The position numbers were made by a program, and so were the translations under genes. DNA of 43,768 nt, taken from the NCBI GenBank assembly GCA_003138975.1, contig PLHQ01000136.1, positions 1 to 43,768 of the forward strand, read 5' to 3'. The notes beneath the pieces are model-generated. The model did not search any database and was not told the DNA's origin. It saw only the letters and a program-made list of their open reading frames with translations. The DNA is from Acidobacteriaceae bacterium. Its GTDB lineage: Bacteria > Acidobacteriota > Terriglobia > Terriglobales > Acidobacteriaceae. The first letter of the stretch is position 1, and every line of letters begins with the position of its first letter. This document shows positions 1-7,929 of the stretch, piece after piece.

Positions 1-702
1 CGACCCTTGGCGTGTGACGATGGCAAGGGATTGTTCCAGCGACGGCTGGCACGGGATTTGGGAATGTGCCCACGACTGGTCACGGGTGAACACCCCTCCG
101 CACACCGCGCATTCGCGCAGGCTCATAGGGTTGGTCGGCAGATCGCCATTGGTGAAAATCACGGTGAAAGACTTGCCAATCCTGTCTTGAGTCATATTGC
201 GAAGCTCCCCATAGAGCCGGACTTGTTGCCCCACGTCTTCACGAGGGGATAAATCTGTGGCATGGCTATTCCCGTTAGCCTCTTTCATCAGGCGGCACAC
301 ACTAGCCCTGCTGATTGCGTGCTTCTTTGCAACCGCAGTCAACGCCAATCCGGAGCGACGATCCTCGACAACCTGCTCCCGATTGATATCCAGCCGCGCT
401 CTGCCGATTTGACGCCCTTCGAGCTTGGCCCTTCGCATTCCGGCCCGAACGCGCTCGACTATCAAACTCTGTTCGAGTTCGGCGATTGCGCTGACGATCA
501 CGATAATCGCCCTCCCCAAGGCTCCCTCAGTATCGATTGCTTCACGCTGGCTAAGGAATTGAATGCCGAATCCGTTCAGTTCATCGAGTCCTTGCAATAG
601 ATGCTTCGTTGACCTCGCAAGTCGGTCGCACGACCACACCACCACCACATCGAATCTGTGGCGGCGGGGCACCGGGGCGGGAACCTCACGCAACGGGTTG
701 CG
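1..702 (-). pseudogene. Serine recombinase (resolvase/invertase family), N-terminally truncated, runs off window
   Basis: The minus-strand frame from about 702 to the window edge has no stop and encodes the second half of a small serine recombinase. The family core WSCDRLARS is followed by EQSLIVERVRAGMRRAK, the helix E region, then GRQIGRAR and a Hin-type helix-turn-helix (ALTAVAKKHAISRASVCRLM). The first ~60 residues of the catalytic domain, including the Y-R-V-S nucleophile motif, are absent: a TAA at 705-703 blocks the frame, and I find no such motif in the other minus frames just upstream. Only GTG/TTG codons could start it. After the HTH the frame continues for at least 80 codons and contains CAVCGG then H and C spaced like a zinc finger, unusual for a short resolvase. 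Without the serine it cannot cut DNA. A DNA-binding remnant is possible; pseudogene is more likely. Confidence 0.75.
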
Positions 703-709
703 TTAGGTT
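682..709. repeat. 28-bp near-perfect palindrome at the recombinase break point
   Basis: The arms AACCTCACGCAAC and GTTGCGTTAGGTT pair at all positions but one, around a GG centre, and two outer GG/CC pairs extend the structure after one mismatch. It covers the in-frame stop that closes the recombinase frame. It could be a hairpin, a recombination half-site pair or a protein operator; the sequence alone does not decide. Confidence 0.6.
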
Positions 710-1071
710 ACCAGTCTGAGTCTACCACTTTCGTCTTTTATTCGCCTATAGTCGGGGTCTGCCGGGGAGCTTCTTGAGGAAGGCAGGATCGAGACGGACG
801 TTGCCCCTATCGTACCTCCAAAACCCCGTTTGGACGATTTTGGGACGTGCGTGTGGCTCGCTCGGTGGGAATGTGGGACTGGAGGGTGGCTGGGGGAGCC
901 GACTACTCGCTACGGGCGACTGTGGCTGTACTGCGCTGTCAATGGCGCACAGTTGGCGCATACCTCTGATAAATCACTTCCGAATGACACCGATTTACCC
1001 CTCTCAAACTGCTTGAATGCATTGCTACTTACGCCACAAACAGATTTGTTGAAGTAATTTTCCACAGTGGC
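706..1071. other. 366-bp stretch without a convincing gene
   Basis: This lies between the recombinase remnant and the end of coaX. A 71-codon minus frame (961-746) is open, but it has no ribosome binding site and is a proline/serine-rich sequence resembling no family I know. I see no tRNA, terminator or repeat here apart from the palindrome at its left edge. It may be debris of the element that carried the recombinase. Confidence 0.4.
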
Positions 1072-1998
1072 TCAGCGGGTGGAACGCGGAGCGGAAGGCG
1101 AGCTCTCGCTGCCGCCGGTCGTTATTTTGGACGACGCTCTGGACAAGGGCCTCTGCGCAGCCTTGGGCGCGAGGCCCGGGCGTGCAGCGACATTGCGCTC
1201 CCAGATGATGCGCAGGCCGTCGAGGGTCAGAAAATCATCCACTTGCTTAATGTACTTCGAACCTGTGCCGATCATCGGTCCCAGGCCGCCGGTGGCGATC
1301 ACCTTCGTCTCTTTGCCCAATTCGCTGAGCAAGAGTTCGAGAATACCGTCCACCAAGCCGAGATAACCGTAGTAAAGCCCAGATTGCAGACTGCCCACGG
1401 TATTCGTCCCGATCACGCGGGCGGGCTTGCGAATCTCCACGCGGGGGAGGCGTGCGGTGCGTTGAAAGAGCGCGTCGGCCGAAATGCCAATGCCGGGACA
1501 AATTACTCCGCCAAGATATTCGCCCTTCACGGAGACGCAGTCGAAGGTGGTCGCGGTACCGAAGTCGACGATCACGCAGGGGCCACCGTACTTTTCAAAT
1601 GCGGCCACGGCATTCACGATGCGGTCCGCGCCAACTTCCGCGGGATTGTCGTAGTGGACCGGCATGCCAGTTTTCACGCCTGGCTCGATCAAAAGCGGCT
1701 TGGAATTGAAATACTGTTCGCAGACCTGGCGCAGCACGGGATCAAGTGGCGGCACCACGGATGAAATCACGATGCCGTGAATCCCGGACGCCTCCAGGCT
1801 AGCCATAGAGAATAAATTGCGGAATAGGACACCGTATTCGTCCACTGTGCTCCCCTGTCTGGTTGCGACCCGCCAGTTCGCGACCAGACGCTCGTAGCGC
1901 GGAGGATCATCGGCATCTCCGTCGGGATGGACTTTCGCAACCCGGGCGAAGACTCCGAGAACCGTATTGGTATTGCCGACATCAAGAACAAAAAGCAT
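1072..1998 (-). CDS. coaX: Type III pantothenate kinase
   Basis: Phosphorylates pantothenate, the first step of coenzyme A synthesis, in the cytoplasm. The ASKHA-fold phosphate loop DVGNTNT is at residues 6-12, the substrate motif GADR at 123-126 and the second nucleotide motif DFGTATTFD at 145-153. I start at the ATG at 1998, which puts DVGNT near the N-terminus as usual; the open frame runs 47 codons further upstream but that part is not conserved-looking. The 308 residues exceed the usual ~255-260 because of a basic Ser/Ala/Pro-rich tail of about 40 residues with no recognisable domain. It follows birA on the same strand after ~230 bp, a common pairing. Family assignment is secure; the role of the tail is unknown. 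Confidence 0.95.
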   Translation of the reverse strand: MLFVLDVGNTNTVLGVFARVAKVHPDGDADDPPRYERLVANWRVATRQGSTVDEYGVLFRNLFSMASLEASGIHGIVISSVVPPLDPVLRQVCEQYFNSKPLLIEPGVKTGMPVHYDNPAEVGADRIVNAVAAFEKYGGPCVIVDFGTATTFDCVSVKGEYLGGVICPGIGISADALFQRTARLPRVEIRKPARVIGTNTVGSLQSGLYYGYLGLVDGILELLLSELGKETKVIATGGLGPMIGTGSKYIKQVDDFLTLDGLRIIWERNVAARPGLAPKAAQRPLSRASSKITTGGSESSPSAPRSTR

Positions 1999-2228
1999 GG
2001 TTGTCTCTGCTACTAGCAGCTTCCTCCCGAAGCTAGAGCCCGCATTGATCGTGAACGCTTTACGCGGTGCTGAAGCGCCGCTCTTCCACGTTACTGCAAG
2101 CTTTCTTAGTTTTTCTGCAACTTGTGAGGCCGCGCCCAACCCTTCTGCACCCTTCCAAACTTAAGCGGTGCTCTTTCCAAACCTTTACTAAAGTTGTGAC
2201 CTACGCCAAGGTGAAACCAGTTCCAGTT

Positions 2229-3236
2229 TCACTGTGCTCTCACCGTGCCACTCAAAATCGTTTGCACGCCTTGCGCAGTGCGGACCTGGAGGAAGCCGCG
2301 GTCATCCAAGCCGTCTGTCGATCCTTCGACTCTCGAGCCATTCTCTTCGATGCAAACCTGCTTCCCTCGCACCCATGAGGACTGCTCGGCGAAGCGCTGA
2401 AGGATTGACTGGCGCGCGTCCGTTTCTTCTAGCAGCAGACGATACTCCTGGTCGAGTGATTTTAACAAAGCCGCGGCAAGTTCCACGCGGGACCATTCGC
2501 TGCCCGTTACCATTCGCAACGAGATCGCTTCGTTCTCCAATTCTTTCGGAAAGTTCGGCTGATTGACGTTGATGCCGATGCCCACGACGACATAGCGTAC
2601 GCGCGTGACTTCGGCATGCATCTCGGTGAGGATGCCACAGACTTTCTTCCCTGCAATGAGCACATCATTGGGCCACTTCAAGTCGGGGCGGACGCGCGCG
2701 TCAACCTGTTCAATGGCCGCGCGCACCGCCAACCCAGCCGCCAGCGCCATCACCAGCACTTCGGAAGGTGGCAGCGGCGGTCGCAGGACCACCGAGCAGT
2801 AAATGCCCGCAGAGCGCGCGGACTCCCAGGAGTTCGCTCCGCGGCCGCGGCCGGCAGTCTGTTCCTCGGCAAGGAATACGCTGCCCTCGGCGATACCGTC
2901 CGCAGCCGCCGCCATAGCAGCCGTGTTGGTGGAACCAATCTTGTAAAAGTGATGAACGTGAGTGTCGAAGATAGTGCCGCGAAGCAAGGGTCCAAGGATT
3001 TCGGGAAGCAGGAGATCCGGTACAGACTTCAGTTGGTATCCCGTAGCAGGATGTCCCGCGACATCCACGCCGAGGCCGCGTAACTGCTGGATCAAGCGCC
3101 AGACTTCGGAACGATTGGAGGAAATTTCCTGCGCGATTTTTGTTCCGCTCACAACGACAGTAGCATGCTCCATCAAAAGGCGCACGATGCGGCCGAGGCA
3201 AACGTCGGTGGCCTGCTCGTAAGGCGCGGGTGCCAT
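2229..3236 (-). CDS. birA: Biotin--[acetyl-CoA carboxylase] ligase with N-terminal HTH (BirA)
   Basis: Activates biotin with ATP and attaches it to the biotin carboxyl carrier protein; the N-terminal helix-turn-helix makes it a likely biotin-operon repressor too. A winged HTH lies at about residues 28-60. GSTN is at 101-104, the ATP/biotin loop QTAGRGRG at 126-133, the catalytic KWPNDVLIAGKK at 187-198 and GIGINVNQ at 219-226. The C-terminal SH3-like domain follows. The ATG at 3236 is chosen because the 46 extra open codons upstream carry no domain, and it gives 335 residues, close to the ~320 of class II ligases. A sigma-70-like promoter lies 52-80 bp upstream. With nadC and coaX it makes a run of cofactor genes. 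Confidence 0.95.
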   Translation of the reverse strand: MAPAPYEQATDVCLGRIVRLLMEHATVVVSGTKIAQEISSNRSEVWRLIQQLRGLGVDVAGHPATGYQLKSVPDLLLPEILGPLLRGTIFDTHVHHFYKIGSTNTAAMAAAADGIAEGSVFLAEEQTAGRGRGANSWESARSAGIYCSVVLRPPLPPSEVLVMALAAGLAVRAAIEQVDARVRPDLKWPNDVLIAGKKVCGILTEMHAEVTRVRYVVVGIGINVNQPNFPKELENEAISLRMVTGSEWSRVELAAALLKSLDQEYRLLLEETDARQSILQRFAEQSSWVRGKQVCIEENGSRVEGSTDGLDDRGFLQVRTAQGVQTILSGTVRAQ

Positions 3237-3287
3237 TGCGCGCGAAAGGCGGCTGCTTCGATTTGTCCTAGTGTTCCTGATGCAGGA

Positions 3288-3316
3288 ATTATGCGGCAAT
3301 CGTTGAAAAACAACAA
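3288..3316 (-). promoter_or_regulatory. Predicted sigma-70-type promoter for birA
   Basis: On the minus strand TTGTTG (3316-3311) and CATAAT (3293-3288) are separated by 17 bp and sit upstream of the birA ATG at 3236. The region is the divergent gap between birA and the glyoxalase-fold gene. Predicted from sequence only. Confidence 0.45.
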
Positions 3317-3360
3317 TCACCAGAGTAAACTTCACGCTCCGGGACTGGCGAGGTCGTCTC

Positions 3361-3741
3361 ATGATTACAGGCACTCACGTCCTCTTCTACAGTGAAGACG
3401 CGGACGCCGACCGCGCATTCTTCCGCGACGTTCTGCAATTCAGGTCGGTGGACGCCGGCGGAGGCTGGCTGATCTTTGCCCTTCCTCCCGCGGAAGCGGG
3501 AATCCATCCAACCGAGGGAAAGGCGATGGATGGTAGCCGTTCGCGGCCGGGTGCGGAGGTGTACCTGATGTGCGACGACCTGCCGGCGGAGATGAAGCGG
3601 CTACAGGCAAAGAAAGTGAGTTGCTCAACGGTTGAGACTGAACGGTGGGGAATGAAAACTACGTTGCGTTTGCCGAGCGGCGCCAAGTTGGGGCTGTACC
3701 AGCCGACGCATCCTACGGCGGTTGATCTCGGATCGAAGTAG
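3361..3741 (+). CDS. VOC (glyoxalase/bleomycin-resistance fold) family protein
   Basis: A 126-residue single-domain vicinal-oxygen-chelate protein. Family signs are the N-terminal HVLFYSEDADADRAFFRDVL pattern, in which the beta strand carries a possible metal-ligand His at residue 6, the central EVYLMCDDLPAEMKRLQAK segment and the C-terminal LRLPSGAKLGLYQP strand. The substrate cannot be inferred; VOC proteins include dioxygenases, isomerases and resistance proteins. It stands on the plus strand between nadC and birA, with its stop one base from the nadC stop, so the two genes converge. The start ATG at 3361 has no strong ribosome binding site, but the fold begins right there. Confidence 0.8.
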   Translation: MITGTHVLFYSEDADADRAFFRDVLQFRSVDAGGGWLIFALPPAEAGIHPTEGKAMDGSRSRPGAEVYLMCDDLPAEMKRLQAKKVSCSTVETERWGMKTTLRLPSGAKLGLYQPTHPTAVDLGSK

Positions 3742-3742
3742 A

Positions 3743-4621
3743 CTAGGCGGGCGACACTCGCATGCTCATATCGGCTGCCTGCGGTGAATGAGTGAGCAGG
3801 CCGATGGAAATGAAATCAACGCCAGTCTCGGCGTAGGCACGAACATTTTCCAGCCGGATTCCACCCGAGCACTCCAGGGGAATGCGGCGCTCTAGTTTGG
3901 CACAGCGCTCGACGGCACGGCGCACTTCCTCGGCAGACATGTTATCGAGCAAAATCGCTTCCGCGCCATGGGAGAGCGCGTCTTCTAGTTCGTCTGCCGT
4001 GCGCACTTCCACCTCGAGGATCTGCGAGCCGCGCCGGTTGCGCAGCGCCCGCTCAATCGCCGGCACGATGCCCCCCGCCAGGGCGATGTGGTTGTTCTTG
4101 ATCAGGACTCCGTCGGAAAGATCGAGGCGGTGATTCTGTCCGCCGCCGCAACGCACCGCGTACTTGTCGATCACGCGCAAGCCGGGGACGGTTTTGCGGG
4201 TATCGAGAATGCGCGCTTTCGTGCCGGAGACGGCTTCTACGAACTTGCGGGTCAACGTGGCGATGCCGCTCATCCGCTGCAGGAAGTTCAGGATGACGCG
4301 CTCACACGAGAGAATCACGCGCGCATTGTGGCGGATTACGGCGACGGACTGGCCTTTGTGGAGGCGGACGCCGTCGAAAATTTCGGGATGGGTGGTGACT
4401 TCGTAGTGCGAAGTTACCGCACCGTCGAGCGCGGCGTAAACATCGAGGATGCGGGCCACGCAGCCGATCCCGGCCAGAACGCAGTCCTGTTTGGCCAGGA
4501 TGGTGGCCGACGCGCGCTGGTTGGGATCGATGCAGGCATAGCTGGTTGCGTCGCGCGTGGCCCGGTCCTCGAGCAGGGCGTTTTCGATTATTGCGGTGAT
4601 GCGTCGGCCGTTAAAGTCCAT
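3743..4621 (-). CDS. nadC: Nicotinate-nucleotide pyrophosphorylase, carboxylating
   Basis: Converts quinolinate and PRPP to nicotinate mononucleotide, CO2 and pyrophosphate in de novo NAD synthesis. The 292 residues match the family length. Seen are ERVILNFLQRMSGIAT (107-122), the active-site block DTRKTVPGLR (140-149), and GGGQNHRLDLSDGVLIKNNH (159-178), which holds the quinolinate/PRPP-binding residues. The C-terminal ECSGGI phosphate-binding strand follows. It starts 18 bp after the valS stop, so the two are probably cotranscribed; that short spacer consists mainly of a GAGAACT heptamer repeat. The gene belongs to a cofactor cluster with birA and coaX. Confidence 0.96.
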   Translation of the reverse strand: MDFNGRRITAIIENALLEDRATRDATSYACIDPNQRASATILAKQDCVLAGIGCVARILDVYAALDGAVTSHYEVTTHPEIFDGVRLHKGQSVAVIRHNARVILSCERVILNFLQRMSGIATLTRKFVEAVSGTKARILDTRKTVPGLRVIDKYAVRCGGGQNHRLDLSDGVLIKNNHIALAGGIVPAIERALRNRRGSQILEVEVRTADELEDALSHGAEAILLDNMSAEEVRRAVERCAKLERRIPLECSGGIRLENVRAYAETGVDFISIGLLTHSPQAADMSMRVSPA

Positions 4622-4627
4622 AACTAC

Positions 4628-4641
4628 AGTTCTCAGTTCTC
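4628..4641 (-). repeat. Tandem heptamer (GAGAACT x2) at the valS/nadC junction
   Basis: Two exact minus-strand copies of GAGAACT fill the gap between the valS stop (4640-4642) and the nadC ATG (4621), overlapping the stop. The purine-rich unit may double as a weak Shine-Dalgarno sequence. A related unit abuts the start at 30501. Confidence 0.6.
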
Positions 4642-7447
4642 AGGTTCCGCCGTTGGTTTGGGTGCCGCTCAGTTCATCCAACTGACGCTTTATCTTGTCG
4701 CGCACACTAACGAGTTGCTGCTCGCGCCTACGCAGTCCTTCCACGACATTTGCCGGAGCTTTCGCCAGAAACTGTTCGTTGCTCAGTTGCCGCTGATTGT
4801 TCGCGAACTCCTTCTCGATCTTATCCCGTTCTTTGTTCAGACGTTCACGTTCGGCTGCAACGTCAATTTTTCTCTCGTAGATTATGTGAACATCGAAACG
4901 CGCGGTGCTGCGGGCGCCGGCTTGTTTGGCTAGCGAGCTGTCCACGAATGTGATCTTTTGCACATTCGCGAGGCGTTCGACCGCACCGCGATTCTGTTCG
5001 ATCATCGCGCGAACCGCAGGCTCATGGGCAAAGATTTCTATCGGGACTTTCACCTTGGGTTCGACCTTCAGTTCGGCGCGCACGTTTCGGACGTTAACGA
5101 TCAAATCCTGCAGGATTGCCATCTCTGTCTCGGCGGCCAGATTGAACTGGATTTCGTCGGCCTGCGGATATGCTGCGAGTGCAATCGACTTGAGCGGAGG
5201 TTGTCCATCATAAATAGCTTGCCAGATTTCTTCGGTGATAAAGGGCATCACGGGATGCAACAAGCGCAACGACGCGTCGAACATCTTGACTAGATTTGCG
5301 CAGGCGACGCGGGCTTGTGTTTTGTCCGCGCCGTCCTCAAAGTTCAGCCGAGGTTTGATGAGCTCGATGTACCAGTCGCAGAATTCTCCCCAGAAAAAAT
5401 CGTAGATGCGGTTCGCGGCTTCGTGGAAGCGATAGGTTTGGAGGGCGTCGTTCACTTCCGCAGTGACGCGATTGAAACGGGAGAGAATCCAGCGGTCTTC
5501 GAGGGTTGTCGGCTGACAACCGGCAACTCCCCCTCCTGGATGAGAGCTGGCGGGACTTTGTCCCGGCTGGACAGCCGAGGGCGGCTGTCCCCACACAAAC
5601 CCAATGCGGTCCACATTCATGAACATAAATCTGGCGGCGTTCCAGATCTTGTTGGCAAAAGCGCGGTAACCGTCGGTGCGGCTCTCGCTGAAGGCAATGT
5701 CGGTGCCCGGTGCGGCCATGGCCGCGAGAGTGAAACGAGTCGCATCCGTGCCGAAGCGTTCAATGATATCCAGCGGATCGAGCACGTTGCCTTTGGTCTT
5801 CGACATCTTCTGGCGCTCCGCATCGCGCACGAGAGCGTGAATATAAACCTCACGGAAGGGCACGGTGTCATTCCTTTTTTCCGCCCAGCCGCTGGCGCGC
5901 TTGATCGCCGGACCCTGCTCGTGTCCCTGCATGAAGTGGCAGCCGAACATGATCATGCGGGCGACCCAGAAGAAAAGAATTTCGTACGCCGTGATGAGCA
6001 ACGTGGTGGGATAAAACACTGCCTGATCGCGTGTCTTCTGCGGCCAGCCTAGCGTCGTGAACGGCAACAGGCCGGAGGAGAACCAAGTGTCGAGCACGTC
6101 GGTGTCCTGCTCGAGCTTTGAGCCGCCGCACTTCGGACAGTGCTGCGGAGTTTCACGAGCCACGATGATCTCGCCGCAAGCGCATCGCCAGGCTGGAATG
6201 CGATGTCCCCACCACAACTGGCGCGAAATGCACCAGTCGTGGATGTTGTTCATCCAGTTCAAATAAATCTGTTTGTAATTCTCGGGAACAATTGTGATCT
6301 CGCCGGTCTCGACGGCTTCGATTGCCTTCTGCGCCAGCGGCTGGATCTTGATGAACCATTGCTCGGAGAGGCGAGGCTCGACGACGGTGCCGCAGCGGTC
6401 GCATTTGCCGAGGGAGAGAGCGTAGTCTTTTTCGGCTACGAGAAATCCCTGCTCCTGCAAGTCTGCCAGTATGCGCTTGCGGGCTTCGTAGCGATCGAGA
6501 CCCGCATAGCCTCCAGCGTTCTTGTTCATGTGCGCGTGCTCATCCATCACGTCGATCTGCGGGAGGTTATGGCGCTTGCCGGCCTCGAAGTCGTTGGGAT
6601 CGTGTGCGGGGGTCACCTTCACCGCGCCGGTTCCGAACTCGGGCTGCGCCAGTTCATCGGTGATGATGGGGATCTCGCGATTCATCAGCGGAAGCAGCAC
6701 ATGCTTGCCGTGGAGATGTGTGTAGCGCTCGTCTTTGGCATTCACGGCGATCGCGGTATCACCCAGCATGGTCTCCGGGCGCGTGGTGGCTACGGTGATG
6801 AATTCACTCGTACCGATGACTGGATAGCGAATCTCCCAGAGTTTTCCGGCAACGTCTTCGTGCTTCACTTCGAGATCGGAGATGGCGGTCTCGCAGCGCG
6901 GGCACCAGTTGACAATGTACTTGCCGCGATAGATCAGCCCTTCTTCATACAGGCGGACGAAGACCTCGCGAACGGCGCGGGAAAGATTTTCGTCCATGGT
7001 GAAGTATTCGCGGTCCCAATCGACGGAGGCGCCGAGGCGCTTCATCTGGTCGAGGATTGCGCCGCCGTAGTGGCGCTTCCATTCCCATACGCGCTCGATG
7101 AATTTTTCGCGGCCCAGGTCGCGACGCTTCTTGCCTTCTTTGGCGAGGTCACGCTCCACCATCATTTGTGTGGCGATGCCGGCATGATCAGTCCCGGGCA
7201 GCCACAGCGTGATGAAGCCGCGCATGCGATGCCAGCGGACGATGATGTCCATCTGCGTTTGGTTGAGCATGTGGCCCATGTGCAGGCGGCCGGTGACATT
7301 CGGCGGCGGCAACAGGAGGGTGAAGACAGGGCGCGTCTCGCCCTCGGGCGGCGTGGGGACGGAGAAAAGTTTCTCCTTGATCCAGTACTCGGCCCAGCGC
7401 GTTTCAATCGCGCCCGGCTCGTAGGCTTTGGGCAATTCGTGCGGCAT
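4640..7447 (-). CDS. valS: Valyl-tRNA synthetase, with an in-frame repeat-derived insertion
   Basis: Charges tRNA-Val with valine and edits threonine. The class I signature PPPNVTGRLHMGH ends at residue 59, the CP1 editing domain follows, KMSK is at about 547-550, and the C-terminal coiled-coil arm spans about 865-935. Zinc-knuckle-like CxxC pairs lie in the middle (CDRCG and CACG...CPKC). The 935-residue length is normal for the bacterial enzyme plus an insert. Residues ~616-647 are a Pro/Gly/Ser/Gln-rich stretch (VWGQPPSAVQPGQSP...) between the catalytic core and the anticodon-binding domain that begins LEDRWILSRF. It is encoded by a hairpin repeat found elsewhere in the window. Its leader also carries a copy of that repeat. 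Likely cotranscribed with nadC. Confidence 0.97.
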   Translation of the reverse strand: MPHELPKAYEPGAIETRWAEYWIKEKLFSVPTPPEGETRPVFTLLLPPPNVTGRLHMGHMLNQTQMDIIVRWHRMRGFITLWLPGTDHAGIATQMMVERDLAKEGKKRRDLGREKFIERVWEWKRHYGGAILDQMKRLGASVDWDREYFTMDENLSRAVREVFVRLYEEGLIYRGKYIVNWCPRCETAISDLEVKHEDVAGKLWEIRYPVIGTSEFITVATTRPETMLGDTAIAVNAKDERYTHLHGKHVLLPLMNREIPIITDELAQPEFGTGAVKVTPAHDPNDFEAGKRHNLPQIDVMDEHAHMNKNAGGYAGLDRYEARKRILADLQEQGFLVAEKDYALSLGKCDRCGTVVEPRLSEQWFIKIQPLAQKAIEAVETGEITIVPENYKQIYLNWMNNIHDWCISRQLWWGHRIPAWRCACGEIIVARETPQHCPKCGGSKLEQDTDVLDTWFSSGLLPFTTLGWPQKTRDQAVFYPTTLLITAYEILFFWVARMIMFGCHFMQGHEQGPAIKRASGWAEKRNDTVPFREVYIHALVRDAERQKMSKTKGNVLDPLDIIERFGTDATRFTLAAMAAPGTDIAFSESRTDGYRAFANKIWNAARFMFMNVDRIGFVWGQPPSAVQPGQSPASSHPGGGVAGCQPTTLEDRWILSRFNRVTAEVNDALQTYRFHEAANRIYDFFWGEFCDWYIELIKPRLNFEDGADKTQARVACANLVKMFDASLRLLHPVMPFITEEIWQAIYDGQPPLKSIALAAYPQADEIQFNLAAETEMAILQDLIVNVRNVRAELKVEPKVKVPIEIFAHEPAVRAMIEQNRGAVERLANVQKITFVDSSLAKQAGARSTARFDVHIIYERKIDVAAERERLNKERDKIEKEFANNQRQLSNEQFLAKAPANVVEGLRRREQQLVSVRDKIKRQLDELSGTQTNGGT
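5502..5601 (-). repeat. Hairpin repeat copy A, in frame within valS
   Basis: About 100 bp holding three hairpins: GGACAGCCG/CGGCTGTCC (5569-5577 with 5582-5590), CGGGAC/GTCCCG (5551-5556 with 5560-5565) and GTTGTC/GACAAC (5505-5510 with 5515-5520). The minus-strand start TGTGGGGACAGCCGCCC is also found in copies at 7467 and 29800. It keeps the valS frame open and adds about 32 residues. Confidence 0.75.
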
Positions 7448-7466
7448 CAGTGTGTGTTGTAGCTCG

Positions 7467-7510
7467 TGTGGGGACAGCCGCCCCCGGCTGTCCGCCGGGC
7501 AAAGCCCGGC
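7467..7510 (+). repeat. Hairpin repeat copy B, in the valS leader
   Basis: Starts TGTGGGGACAGCCGCCC like copies A and C. Two adjacent hairpins: GGACAGCCG/CGGCTGTCC (7472-7480 with 7485-7493) and GCCGGGC/GCCCGGC with an AAA loop (7494-7500 with 7504-7510). It lies between the predicted valS promoter and the valS ATG at 7447, so the valS mRNA leader would carry both hairpins. Confidence 0.75.
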
Positions 7511-7537
7511 ATTGTCGCAGCAGAAGGAGGAACTTCG

Positions 7538-7567
7538 ATCTTACAGGCGCGAGAAAACAAGGGTCAA
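7538..7567 (-). promoter_or_regulatory. Predicted promoter of valS
   Basis: On the minus strand TTGACC (7567-7562) and TAAGAT (7543-7538) are 18 bp apart, about 90 bp upstream of the valS ATG. A second TATAAC-type -10 lies near 7580-7585. Between this promoter and the gene sits hairpin repeat copy B. Predicted from sequence only. Confidence 0.5.
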
Positions 7568-7738
7568 ACGCAGAGCGGGGTTATACCGTGAGGGAAAACT
7601 TGTCGACCCCCTGCCCCCGCCCGCCCGCGCCGGGTTTGGTTTTGGCCGCGGGCCCGCCCGCGCGCGTAGACGTCAAAGTAAGAACGGTCGCGTGGAGATG
7701 ACGAAAGCACCGATGCCTGGAGTTTCGCGGAACTCTCC

Positions 7739-7855
7739 TCAATCGCTAATGTGCACTGTGCCAGATAACATCACCCACATCATGACTATAGAGACGAGGG
7801 CTATTCCCAGCAGAATGACCAATCCCTCCCCGAGGGTGAACTTCGACCGCTTCAT
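7739..7855 (-). CDS. 38-residue single-pass membrane peptide
   Basis: A short ORF with ATG at 7855 preceded by GGAAAG at a good distance and a TGA at 7741-7739. The product begins MKRSKFTLGEG and then has one hydrophobic helix (about residues 11-31: LVILLGIALVSIVMMWVML), ending in a short polar tail. The basic N-terminus predicts an inner-membrane, N-in topology. It lies just downstream of the TonB receptor on the same strand, with about 75 bp between. I do not recognise a family; the TLGEG/helix pattern is loosely like the 48-residue peptide at 37749-37895 (STLVESAIVLVF). Supported by start signal and hydrophobic pattern, not by homology. Confidence 0.5.
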   Translation of the reverse strand: MKRSKFTLGEGLVILLGIALVSIVMMWVMLSGTVHISD

Positions 7856-7929
7856 GGTTGCTTTCCGATTCGTGAACGTTTTCTAAGGAGGGCAGCGGTT
7901 CTGCGCTGCCCTCATCGATGGGGATGATC

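Noticed and set aside
6140-7462. 440-codon open frame on the plus strand
   Set aside because: It lies antisense to valS, has no family resemblance and follows from the GC-rich third positions of the real gene.
7448-7700. T-box or other riboswitch before valS
   Set aside because: The leader hairpins are those of the dispersed repeat; no T-box consensus or specifier loop is visible.
7428-7886. 152-codon plus-strand frame across the valS leader
   Set aside because: Covers the repeat, promoter and the small membrane peptide gene on the other strand; its own sequence resembles nothing.
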